Below, piece after piece: positions 1 to 9,723 of a DNA stretch of 64,000 nucleotides. The notes below the pieces were generated by a model. The model did not search any database. It was not told where the DNA came from and saw nothing but the letters and a program-made list of their open reading frames with translations. Numbering within the stretch: the stretch's first letter is position 1; the number at the start of each line of letters is the position of its first letter. The position numbers and the translations under genes were made by a program. Source of the DNA: Chaetomidium leptoderma (Eukaryota > Ascomycota > Sordariomycetes > Sordariales > Chaetomiaceae); the NCBI GenBank assembly GCA_033296705.1, contig MU856874.1:97515-161514 (forward strand), in the 5' to 3' direction.

Positions 1-1632
1 TTTGCGGCCGGAATTCGGGCCCTAACCAACGGAAGAGGCGTCGACTTTGTGCTCAACTTCCTCACAGGAGACCTTCTCGATGAGTCGTGGAGACTCCTTG
101 CGGACAACGGCACCTTTCTCGAAATAGGCAAGCGGGATATCATCGACAGGAACTCTCTGTCCATGGAACCGTTCAACCGCAACTGCTCGTACCGGGGGAT
201 CGACATCTCCCGGCCGAGCATCCTCAACGACCTACCCCTGATTGAGAGAGTCTTGCAAAAGGTTCGGCAAATGCTGGTGGCGGGTCACATCAAGCCCATC
301 TCACCCGTCAAGGTCTTCCCCTTCACCCAGATCCGTGATGCGATGAGGTACATGCGCTCGGGAGAGCACATGGGGAAGATTGTCCTCTCAACCGGCGACC
401 TCGAAGACATCAGGATTCCCATACGGCAGGCCCCGCAGTCCCTGACCTTTGACCCTCGCGCGACATACCTGATTGTCGGAGGATTGAAGGGCCTATGCGG
501 AAGTCTCGCCGTGTACATGGCACGATGTGGTGCCAGGAACCTGAGCATCATGTCGAGAAGCGGCGGCGACGATGAACGCTCCCGGCGCGTACTGCGAGAC
601 TTGGAGAGCCTCGGCGCCACGGCCAGGATAGTACACGGAGATGTCTCGAGTCTGGAAGACACCAAACGTGTTTTCCAGGAATCCGTCTTGCCGATCAAGG
701 GTGTCATTCACGGAGCCATGCTCCTACGTGTAAGTCTTCTTGTGCTCTTACTAGGTGGAAGAGTGAGTCCGAGCTGACGTTTCTACCAGGATAAAACATT
801 CGAGGCCATGACATTGCAGGAATTCCAGGACGCCCTCGCGTCCAAGTTCGCAGGCACTCGGAATCTCCACGCGGCGGCGGCAGAACAGGTAGCAGGCGCC
901 CGCAAGCTGGACTTCTTCACCATGCTGTCATCCATCTCCGGTGTCGTCGGCACCGCTGGCCAGGCCAACTACGCGGCCGGGAACAGCTTTCAGGATGCCT
1001 TTGCGCGGTACCGCCACTCGCTTGGCCTCGCCGCACACACAGTTGACCTGGGCATTGTCGACGACGTCGGATACATGAGCGAGCACCAGGCACTGACGGA
1101 CCGCGTGCGGAGCCGGAGCCAGCTGTCGGGCATCAGCGAGAGCCAGCTGCATGACCTCCTCAAGTGGTCTATCCTGCAGCAGACGGCGGGCCTGAGCCGG
1201 GAGAGCGCGAGCCAAATGGTCACGGGCCTGCCGTTCCCTCTGCCCGAGGACTCGCCGCTCTTGGCTGACAAGCGCTTCCACTCCCTCCTGGTCCCGCAGC
1301 AGTCCAGGGTTGCCACACGCTTTGAAGGGATCGACGCCGTCCACGCCTTCCAGATGCTGCGGAAGGCCTCCCCCTCACTGCCCGCTGAGGGACTCGTTGC
1401 GGAAGCGGTCAAGCTCGTCAACCAGCAGATGGTGCGCGTCTTGGGCTTGTCGGCCGACATGGAGCCATCCAAGCCGTTGAGCAGCTATGGTATTGACTCG
1501 CTCGCCGCCGTCGACGTCCGGAATTGGTTCAAGGTGCGCCTAGGGGTGGAGTTGACCACACTGGACGTGCTCAACGCGCCCAGTCTCGAGGCCTTGTGCG
1601 CCAAAGTTGTCGAACGGCTGCCTGCGAGTTGA
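1..1632 (+). CDS. Highly reducing polyketide synthase, C-terminal part (ER-KR-ACP), partial at window start
   Basis: The 3' end of a modular iterative PKS; the KS, AT, DH and methyltransferase portions lie outside the window. Exons are 1-729 and 790-1632, with a 60-bp intron (GTAAGT...CAG). The 523 visible residues show the end of an enoyl-reductase domain (about 1-140), then a ketoreductase with a nucleotide loop near GGLKGLCG and the LSSIS / QANYAAGNS catalytic region. The protein ends with an acyl-carrier domain whose GIDSLAAVD motif holds the phosphopantetheine serine at about visible residue 480. It stops just after the carrier domain, so there is no thioesterase or reductase release domain and release must be done in trans, as is usual for HR-PKSs. 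The next two genes are tailoring-type oxidoreductases, which suggests a biosynthetic cluster. The product cannot be predicted. Confidence 0.95.
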
Positions 1633-2008
1633 GAGTAGCAAGCTTTTTCCGATTGATTACCAGGTAGTGATGTGTCTTGCTGTGCAGTTGAAACTGAAGG
1701 ATGTATGCTGAAGCTCTTAGAGGTGGCTGGACCGCTTTGGCCCTGGTAGTTAGCCTGTCTGTTACCAAGACAACATTATCTAAGCTGATGAGGCAGAGCT
1801 TCTCCCCAAGACTATTCGTGAATCTTGGCAATGTAACAGTCGCAACCAAGTCGTCTCTAGGAAAGGTTGTTTACGTATACCTAGCTGTATACTCCATCAA
1901 ACCAGCTCAGGGGTTGACAGAAGCAGGTCTACACATCATAAGCCACGTACCTCTAACCCTATGCTTGACTCATCATGCTTGACTCGTCCACAACACCGTT
2001 GGTCAACC
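1633..2008. other. Intergenic, between convergent genes
   Basis: Separates the 3' ends of the PKS and the FAD monooxygenase. It must hold both 3' UTRs. No further gene or repeat was recognised. Confidence 0.6.
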
Positions 2009-3394
2009 TCAAGACACTCTCGCATCTAACCGTGCTAGCGCTTCCTCAACCATTCCCTCAACATCATACTCCCAAACCCTAAAAAACCTTGCCGTGATCT
2101 CGCGCCCAAACCGTTCCGGATCCCTCCCGACCGCTGGATCCGCCCAATGAAACAAATCACAAGCCGCCCTCGTCGACTGCACCACATCCTGGGTCCGCCC
2201 ATACCTCACCTCATTATACACCTCCAACGCCGCCTTGACCAACACCCCTTTTGCGGGCTGCTCACCACTGCCCCCCCCAACCCTCCCCGCCACATCCGCC
2301 AACAGGGCAGCCAAAACCAACGCATCCTCAATCCCCATCCCCCCTCCGGCGCCCAGATGCGGCCCCGCCGCGTGCGCCGCATCCCCCGCCACACACACCC
2401 TCCCCTTGACATAGCCCGGCGCCGGGTGGTCAGCCATATCAAAAAGCGCCCACTTCTCCATCACCTCCTCCCCCGGGCCGCCGTCGTCGTCGGGCAACAA
2501 ATCCACAATCCCCCTGACGGTCGCATGCCACCCCTCAAAAGCCGCCACCGCCTCCTCTTTGCGCCCGGGCGCCGTGTGGCGATGCGGCCCGTGCGGCCAG
2601 ACGGGGTCCGGGTCCGAGAGCACGGCCAGGATGTTGAGCAGCGTGTTGTTGGCCACCGGGTAGGTGATGACGTGGCCGCCGGGGCCGTTGTACATGAAGC
2701 GCGTCGTGGCCTTGTACGGGCCGAGGGCGGCGATGGCGTCGGGCATGAGCGCGAGGGCGCGGAAGCAGAATTTGCCCGTGTAGCCTGCGGAGAAGGCCGA
2801 CTCGGAGGAGGAGGAGGGGGAGGAGGAGGAAGAGGGAGGGGAGAGGATTAGTCGGCGCACGCGCGAGCGGATGCCGTCGCAGCCGATCACCGCGTCGGCG
2901 GTTGCGGTGGTGCCGTCTTTGAAGTGGAGGAGGAGGAGGGGTTGTTTGGCGGTGGAGGGGTGGGAGTCATCGTCGGAGATGGTGTCGATTTCTTTGTTGA
3001 AGTGGATGGTGGTCGGGGGGATCAGCTTCGCCCATTCTTCGAGGATGTCGCTGCGTCGGCCGCCCTGGAACCCGCTTTTGCCGACGTGAAGCTTGAAGAT
3101 CAGCTCGCCCGTCTTGTGTCCGTCCACCCACTGGAAGTAGTCCTCGCCGTTGGGGTTGGCGACCTTCTTGAACCCCGCGAGCACGTCGGGGTTGAGCGCG
3201 GCCATGGCACGCTCCGCGTTGGGGCTGAACCCCATGCCCGCGCCAATCTCGCGGAAACCGGAAGCTCGTTCGTAGATGGTAAACGAGACGTTGCGGGCTT
3301 GTAAGCCGAGCGCGACGTTGACGCCGGTGATGCCCGCGCCGATGATGGCGATGTGGAGGGGCTCCGTGTCGTTTTGGGCGCCTGCACAAGCCAT
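2009..3394 (-). CDS. FAD-dependent monooxygenase, salicylate-hydroxylase-like
   Basis: Single-exon gene of 461 residues, a normal length for group A flavoprotein hydroxylases. Residues 19-24 form the GxGxxG dinucleotide-binding loop (GAGITG) followed by the acidic end of the second strand. A DG motif (VIGCDGIRSRVRR) follows in the middle, and the GD motif (VAGDAAHAAGP) binding the FAD ribityl chain sits near residue 340. It would hydroxylate an aromatic or polyketide substrate using NAD(P)H and O2. A serine run (encoded around 2795-2855) is a low-complexity insertion after the DG motif. It is convergent with the PKS and divergent from the ketoreductase, with which it shares an upstream region, fitting a polyketide-tailoring role. 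The substrate is unknown. Confidence 0.9.
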   Translation of the reverse strand: MACAGAQNDTEPLHIAIIGAGITGVNVALGLQARNVSFTIYERASGFREIGAGMGFSPNAERAMAALNPDVLAGFKKVANPNGEDYFQWVDGHKTGELIFKLHVGKSGFQGGRRSDILEEWAKLIPPTTIHFNKEIDTISDDDSHPSTAKQPLLLLHFKDGTTATADAVIGCDGIRSRVRRLILSPPSSSSSPSSSSESAFSAGYTGKFCFRALALMPDAIAALGPYKATTRFMYNGPGGHVITYPVANNTLLNILAVLSDPDPVWPHGPHRHTAPGRKEEAVAAFEGWHATVRGIVDLLPDDDGGPGEEVMEKWALFDMADHPAPGYVKGRVCVAGDAAHAAGPHLGAGGGMGIEDALVLAALLADVAGRVGGGSGEQPAKGVLVKAALEVYNEVRYGRTQDVVQSTRAACDLFHWADPAVGRDPERFGREITARFFRVWEYDVEGMVEEALARLDARVS

Positions 3395-3883
3395 TTTGTT
3401 GGTGTTGACGGTGGCCGGCTTTCAAATTCGGAAATATGTCGATGATGTTGATGTTGAGGCCCCGAGGATCCAGTTCAGTTCGGCAGTTGTTGCGTCCTTA
3501 ATTAGTAACTGACGCTGAATCCTCATAAAAACCAACAACCGTCCCGCTCCTGCTGTGGTTCACATCAAACCCGGGATGAACGGAGTTTCCTGGTCTCCGA
3601 CTCTCCGTCGGGCCTGCGTTGGGGATCGCCGACGACTCACATGCTCCCTCCCCGTGCATCATACATGTACCACCGGACTTGTGAAACATAGGCCGAAAAC
3701 ACCCACTTGCGGATATCGCTGACTCTAGTTTCCACACTTTGGTTCCCAAACTTCCACCGAACGACCATCAAGTCGTTTTCCTTCCCACCCGAGTTCTTTC
3801 CGCCGTCACAACAGGGAGCGCTTCGAAAAGCCCCGTGTGTTTATCCCACGACCGACCACGGAAAACACAAGTCTGTTTCAATC
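3395..3883. promoter_or_regulatory. Shared divergent promoter region of the monooxygenase and ketoreductase
   Basis: This 489-bp gap lies between two divergently oriented oxidoreductase genes and must contain both promoters. Shared bidirectional promoters are common in fungal metabolite clusters. I could not assign a specific regulator site. Confidence 0.55.
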
Positions 3884-5217
3884 ATGACACCGAAAGAGGA
3901 CTCATCGTCGTGTAGCAAGGGCAAAGTCCTGCTGACCGGTAGGAGGGGCCGACCAGAAGGCTTTTGCAAGATTCGTCACTGATTGATGTGATGATTAGGT
4001 GGGACTGGCTTCGTTGCTTCGCACGTCTTGGACTGTCTACTCGACCATGGGTAAGCTGAAGCACTGGACCGGGGCATAATAACGGGGAGGTCTTGAAGGC
4101 TAACGTGTCTGGACAGCTTCGAGGTCGTGGTGACGGTACGGTCGCAGGAAAAGGGGCAGCGTATTACCAAATCCGTCGATGAGACACTTGGAAAGCAGGT
4201 CTCGTTTGTCGTAGTCGAGGATATCGCAAAGGAGGGCGCATTCGACGAGGTAAAATCTCCGTTCTCCAAGAGAGTAACCGTAAATGTTGACATGACCAGG
4301 TCGTCAACTCAGACCCGCCCTTCGACTACGTTGTCCACACGGCCTCTCCCTACCGACTGCATTGGGAGGACCCCGTCAAAGACTGCCTCGACCCGGCCAT
4401 AAAGGGAACCACGGGCATCCTTCAGTCCATCCACGCTTACGCACCCACTGTGAAGCGGGTGGTCATCACTTCCTCGTCGGCGGCCATCCTGCGCCCGCCA
4501 AACCACCCCAAAGTCTACGATGAGTCCAGCTGGTCCGACGTGACCTGGGAGCAGGCCATGGACCCCAAGCACACCTACCGAGCGAGCAAGGTATGTACCT
4601 ATTCCAGCTATTGACCACCACCCTTATTTACAGACAATACTAACCGATGGTATGTATTCCCCCAGAAATTCGCAGAAAAATCCGCCTGGTCCTTCCTCAC
4701 CACCCACACCCCCTCCTTCACCCTCGCCACCATCAACAACAGCTACACGTTCGGCCCCATCCCGCGCAGCCTGGCCAGCCTGGGCGCGCTCAACACGTCC
4801 AACCACCGGATCCGCGACCTGGTGCAGGGCCGCATGCTGCGCGCCGGCATCCCCCCGACCGCGCCCGTCTTCACCTATGTCGACGTCCGCGACGTGGCGC
4901 TCGCCCACGTCCGCGCGCTGACGGTGCCCGACGCCGGCGGGAAGCGGTTCTATGTGGTCGGAGGGTTCTTTTCGAACCCGAGGCTCGTGGGGATCGTGCG
5001 GCGGCGGTTTCCGGCGTTGGAGGACAGGTTGCCGCCGAAGGAGGAGGAGGAGAAGGATGATTTCCCGGAGGATTATTGGGGGTTTGATAATAGCCGGTCG
5101 AGGGAGGTGTTGGGGGTCGAGTATAGAGGGTTGGAGGAGAGTGTGGTGGCGACGGTTGAGTCGATTTTGAGGTTTGAGGGGGGTGGGGAGGCGGGAGAGT
5201 CTGACCTGCCTACCTGA
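3884..5217 (+). CDS. NADPH-dependent ketoreductase, GRE2/dihydroflavonol-reductase-like (extended SDR)
   Basis: Five exons: 3884-3938, 3999-4050, 4117-4249, 4300-4590 and 4666-5217, giving 360 residues. Splicing restores the N-terminal TGGTGFVASH nucleotide-binding motif, which is split across the first intron, and the catalytic HTYRASK (YxxxK) at the end of exon 4 followed by KFAEKSAW. The ITSSSAA segment supplies the catalytic serine. Members of this family reduce aldehydes or ketones with NADPH, and many occur as polyketide-tailoring enzymes. The gene is divergent from the FAD monooxygenase and close to the PKS, so a role in the same pathway is inferred. The C-terminus has a Glu/Lys-rich low-complexity stretch. 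The intron calls are strong because frame and motifs agree; the substrate is unknown. Confidence 0.9.
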
Positions 5218-5339
5218 TGTAGGTGGACTCTTGACTGTGGCGAGTATGAAATATAAATATTATAGAAATATGGCGTTGAGGCATACTCAGGTCAACAGGA
5301 GCCGTTGTAGCCTTGCCCAGCCCCCGCCATATCAGAGTC

Positions 5340-6311
5340 TCAGATGTGACTGTTTCCGGGGTGCCTGGATCCTGCAACAATTCTCCCTCGTAATATGGCC
5401 TCCTGGTTGCAATCATCAGACAGCCAAGCCACAGATAATATAGCGGCTCCTGCGTGGTCTGCCAGCGGCAGGTTGATCCTCACAAACTCTAGATCCGGAT
5501 CGATCGCGAAAGTCAGATAGCGCCAGTACAAAGCCCTGAGAAGCAGCTGCACGCGGATCTCGCGGGGCTTCTTGCCGACTTCACCATCCTGAAGATACAT
5601 GTCGACAAGCTTCGCCCCGATATCCCTCTCCCACGTCAAGCCATCGAAGACTACAACCGCCTCTGCATATAGCGCCGGCCGCCAGTAGAAGGTGAGATCG
5701 ATAATGCCTGGCGCCCGCCCCTCTTCAAAAAGGACATTCCCTAGCAAGTCCATGTGGATGAGCTGGCACTTAAGCTGTGCGCTTTCCTCTGGGAGCGGCC
5801 GCATCTCGCCGCTCAACTGATCCAAGATTGGCTGCAGCTGTGCCAGCAGCTCCTTGTTCACCTTGTCAACATCGGCAAGTGACTTCTCCGCCCAGGTGAC
5901 GCCATCCGCCTCATCGAACCGATTGAACGGCCTCCCCGTCACCGCGGCGGGCTTCTGCTTGACCAGGTCCGCAAGATCGGAATGTAACAGTCGCGCGGCG
6001 CGGAAGAGGTCTGGAAAGTGCGCGACCGAAACACGGCCGGGGACAAAAGAGGAGGCTGCCCACCCGTCCACGACAAAGATGTCTGGGCTGGCGAGGGACG
6101 GGATCGGGTTGGCGAGGCGATAGCCGACAGGGGATGTGCGGAGGAGGGCGCGGCTGAGCTGGGAGAGCCACTGGGACTCGGCTTCATCGTCGCAGGGTCT
6201 GGGAACAACGTCGCCAATGCGGTAGCACAGGCCACGCCCGCCGGACAGCGGGCGTGGCGTACCGGAGAGGCCGAAGGCGAGGAGGGTGGAGGGTGAGGGT
6301 TGGGCGGCCAT
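5340..6311 (-). CDS. Aminoglycoside-phosphotransferase/kinase-fold protein (TIGR02569-like)
   Basis: Single exon, 323 residues. The protein-kinase-like phosphotransferase signature is visible as IHMDLLGN (H186, D188, N192; catalytic loop) and IIDLTFYWRP (D205, the metal-binding DFG equivalent). The WRP ending and short HxDxxxN spacing match the TIGR02569-type family best known from actinobacteria, by memory rather than search. The substrate is unknown. The gene is convergent with the ketoreductase (122 bp apart). It may be a cluster resistance or modification gene, or simply a neighbour. A bacterial origin is possible but not shown here. Confidence 0.7.
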   Translation of the reverse strand: MAAQPSPSTLLAFGLSGTPRPLSGGRGLCYRIGDVVPRPCDDEAESQWLSQLSRALLRTSPVGYRLANPIPSLASPDIFVVDGWAASSFVPGRVSVAHFPDLFRAARLLHSDLADLVKQKPAAVTGRPFNRFDEADGVTWAEKSLADVDKVNKELLAQLQPILDQLSGEMRPLPEESAQLKCQLIHMDLLGNVLFEEGRAPGIIDLTFYWRPALYAEAVVVFDGLTWERDIGAKLVDMYLQDGEVGKKPREIRVQLLLRALYWRYLTFAIDPDLEFVRINLPLADHAGAAILSVAWLSDDCNQEAILRGRIVAGSRHPGNSHI

Positions 6312-7141
6312 GACCAGGTGAGGTAAGGAAAGAGAACGGATTTGGATAATGTGAGCGGAGGGGCATAATCCGGGGTGGAAGGTGAATAGAATAGCGAGAC
6401 AGAAGTCTTAGCAGTTGTCATTCTAAGGGCGCGGTGAAGGGTAGGCGGGGTTGGGGTCACACCGCCGCTTCCCCAGGTTTAACTGAATAATAGCCTCTCA
6501 CCTTTTTCGTACTTGGTCAATCTTTACAGGTAGGTGACTAATTCAGTATACAATATATACAATATTAAGACCGAGGATTACGAATAGAAGGCTGGGCTTT
6601 GTTTCCACAATGAAACTCTATTGACCAGTTCAGTTTCTTGCCCAGGTAGGTAATCTCTAACACCCAGCTTTGAAAGGGCAACCATATAAATGCGAGGTGT
6701 GGGACTATGTCCCCAAGTTTACAAATAACTTCTATAACTATGACTTAATTACCAGTACCTACCTTTCGGCTAGCGATGCGTTGCCCAACCGTCCGCGACG
6801 GAATTCCACCGTCACCCAACGGCACTTCAATCGGATAATTCGTCACCTGCATCATCATGGGACGTATCATGGAGGCCTCCCTCTACTGCCTTGGCGCCAT
6901 CTACTTTCCCGCACAATGGAGTAACGGTGCTTATGATGCCCAATAGAAACCGAAACACAACTGTGATGGAACTACGTTCTGCACGTACGGATCTTGTAAT
7001 ACTTTGCAGCTGAGTCAGATGTCTGCTGTCAGCTGGGCGATAAACAAACACACCTGAAGAGCCCGAAGACCTAGTAATGCTGTCTAACTCCGAGAGGGGC
7101 AGGACGGAGTGGCAGCGAAGACTTGCTTGGCTTCTCGGGCT
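6312..7141. promoter_or_regulatory. Divergent intergenic region, partly AT-rich
   Basis: Lies upstream of both the phosphotransferase (-) and the small secreted protein (+), so it should hold both promoters. The part around 6480-6780 is clearly richer in A and T than the neighbouring genes. No further gene was recognised. Confidence 0.5.
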
Positions 7142-7919
7142 ATGTATAAGAGAGGGGGTCGTTCCACCTTCAAAAGCCTCGACGACCAACAACCGATCCC
7201 ATCAAGAATCGCGAACACCATAGTCCGAGTTGCCTTCACCACCGTTGCCTTGCTGGCCGGGTGCGGAGCCGTCCAGACTATCCCCACGGCCGCTGCGGTT
7301 GGCTCACCCTTTTCCTTCGTCGAGTGGGTTGAGCAGATGATTGCCGATCCTGAGGGACACCACTTGACCCCCGAGCAAGCCACAGCCGCCTTCTACGCCA
7401 ACCAAGATAGCGCCAGCCCTTCCGGTACGTATTTCGTCGTCTCGTGGAGCCCTTCGCGGGGGAGACAAAACCAATCGCTGACACAGCTCTGGATGGTATT
7501 GTAGAACATGGCACGCGCGGCCTTCTCGGGAAAAGAGTGCCCCGTTGCAACGAGATTGTAAATACGGAAGCATGGGTCCCCCATGCCGTGGCATGCATCA
7601 ACGAGCTGGCGCGCCGGGGCGGAGACTGCAGAGTCCAATTTTCTACTCGCTTCTGCATCAGCGGCACTGCAGAGATCAACGGGAATTCGGGGTGGGACAC
7701 GACTTCGTCCTGGTAAGCGTCCATCCGCTAATCATACAACCGTCGGACTAACTTTGGCCGCTGACTTTGACACCTCCCCGGGTACTTAGCAACGATGTTG
7801 CTCGCGGCGCTGGCTACATCATGGACCATTGCACGCGAGCCGATAACACTGTGCAAGGGTCCGAATATGCGCATGGAAACGGAATCCTGCTTGTTCGCAT
7901 TCACAGAGTTGGAGTGTAG
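7142..7919 (+). CDS. Small cysteine-containing secreted protein, function unknown
   Basis: Three exons: 7142-7424, 7487-7712 and 7790-7919, giving 212 residues. Intron 2 joins TTSS to CNDVARGAGYIMDHC with a good reading frame. A hydrophobic stretch around residues 29-50 (VAFTTVALLAGCGAVQ) looks like a signal peptide, but it is preceded by about 28 polar residues, so the true start may differ or the segment may be an anchor. The mature part has paired cysteines and ends in a GNGILLVRI strand, the layout of small fungal secreted proteins. A distant resemblance to Hce2/Ecp2-type effectors is possible but unproven. The 7142 start is the first in-frame ATG. The gene is near the cluster but has no evident biosynthetic role. 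Confidence 0.7.
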
Positions 7920-9723
7920 CTAGGGATCTATCATCGCTTCTGGAACATGAACCCCTATTCAGTGGCTATGCTAGTAACAGTATTCCATCACAAGCTTGAT
8001 AGCATGCAACCGAGAATATGGCAACTGCAATGGGGAGCGCGATGTGTCTGGCGTCGTTGAGCGTGGTGTTGAGCGTGATGTTGAAAAGAGTCCATTCCAG
8101 TTTCAGGGGTGCCATGCCAAGGCCGCTTGGCACGGCGTCCGGCTTTCAAAGTTCAAACCCCAGCAGGTCGTTGCTCGTCCAAGTCTGAATCTTCGGTCAC
8201 CGCTTGCGGCTCGGGGTGGATTTTGCAAGGGGTCGTCTCTTGACCGCGACTCGAATGCAACATCAAGGTCGAGTTTGATGGACACCGCAACCCGGGAAGA
8301 AAGGGGTGAAAAGAAGATGAACTTGAAAAATACGACCCCCGCAGACGCCAAGTCTCGGCTGGTTGATGCCTGAGAAAAAGCAGTTCAAGGGCTGCCTGAA
8401 TCCTACCAGGAGATTCGATGCTGGGAGATCCGAGCGGCGGCCCGGCGGCTCAATTGCCTGCCTCCCGTGCCTGCAAGTCAGACAAACATGCACAAGTACG
8501 GAATACTGTGCCGTCGTCCGTGTTTCGTTTGCATCCTAGCGTTTGTTTCTTGAACATGCCGCAGAGTAAGTTGTCGAGACTGTGCCGTACGTAGGGATCG
8601 GCGCGGCCTGGGGGTGGGTGGACCGTGATCCTGGTTACGGGTTGCAGGCTTGTAGTAAGGGGATCAAGGCGGCGGGTGGTGCATGGGGGCGCATGGACCC
8701 GACAGATGCTCAAGCGGCGGTGTGCGGCGGGGGAGCGTGGTGACTGGTGAGTCGCGGCACAGCAGAATGAAACCTGCGAAGTCTGTGCAGTCCTGGTTTT
8801 TTTGGCGAAAGGAACAGGGAAAGGTCCGGATCGACGGAATACTCTGTACAGATTAGGAAGGACTTCACACATAATAACGTTAGTTCCCTCAAGCCTTCAC
8901 TAACGTTCGTTAGCGGTACCTAGATTGAAGCAGCGACTGAGATGAAACCAGGGCCCAAGCATTTTGAAAGCGAGAAAACGACGAGGATCGGGGATGGGTC
9001 AGCAGACACAGGGGAGCAGCATTCCTGAAACAAGCTTAGCTGGGTGGAGTGGTTGGCACGCTCCTTCGAAGAAAAGCACGTCTCCCGTCCCCTTGCTGCG
9101 GGGCATCCGACGGCGGTGGGGGGCTCTTCCTGGGGTTCCAGGGTTGGGGCACCAGACCAGTCAGTGAAAGGTCCTTCTAAGCGGAAGGAGCGCAGAGACG
9201 GTGAGTTAATTTGTTAATTTCCTGGATGCCAGGAGCGTTGGAAGCTTGTTCTTGAGCGACGAGTTCCCGACCCCGCAAAAACAGGATCGCTCTTCGTCCC
9301 TTTTCCAAAATCCAAAATCCGAATTGTTGTTGGAGATCTGACGAGCGGGCTACTGCACGGTTTCCTTCTCGATCCGGATCCGGCCGCGGGCGAATTGCGC
9401 TTACACAGTACATACATCCGCTCACCCAACCCAACAACGAAACAACTTTGAACGCCCTGACGCCGTCCCACCCAACAAGCACCTCGGAACGCTGCACGGC
9501 ACGGGCCCCCATCCTTGTGCCGGGCCCAGGACATTACCCTCGAAACGACGACACCAACACGGAACTAGATTACAGCCACACACACAACGCGCTGCACCAG
9601 GAGAGAGACCGCCGTGTACAGTACTGTGTAGCATGCACTGCGCTCAACAACAGTTTCACAACGCCATGTCATGACCCCGCGGTGACGGACTGCCAGCGGA
9701 CCGGAAATTACAACGTCGCAATC
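7920..9723. other. Long intergenic region upstream of the RhoGAP-like gene
   Basis: Several open frames exist but show no motif, codon bias or splice support. A perfect 9-bp inverted repeat (AACGTTAGT at 8876-8884, ACTAACGTT at 8899-8907) could form a hairpin. The reading frame of the next gene stays open upstream of its ATG from 9448, probably 5' leader. Confidence 0.5.

Noticed and set aside
7996..8373. 125-codon plus frame
   Set aside because: No homology signal, no splice support; probably random.
9448..9723. N-terminal extension of the RhoGAP-like protein
   Set aside because: Open frame without ATG; composition like a 5' leader.
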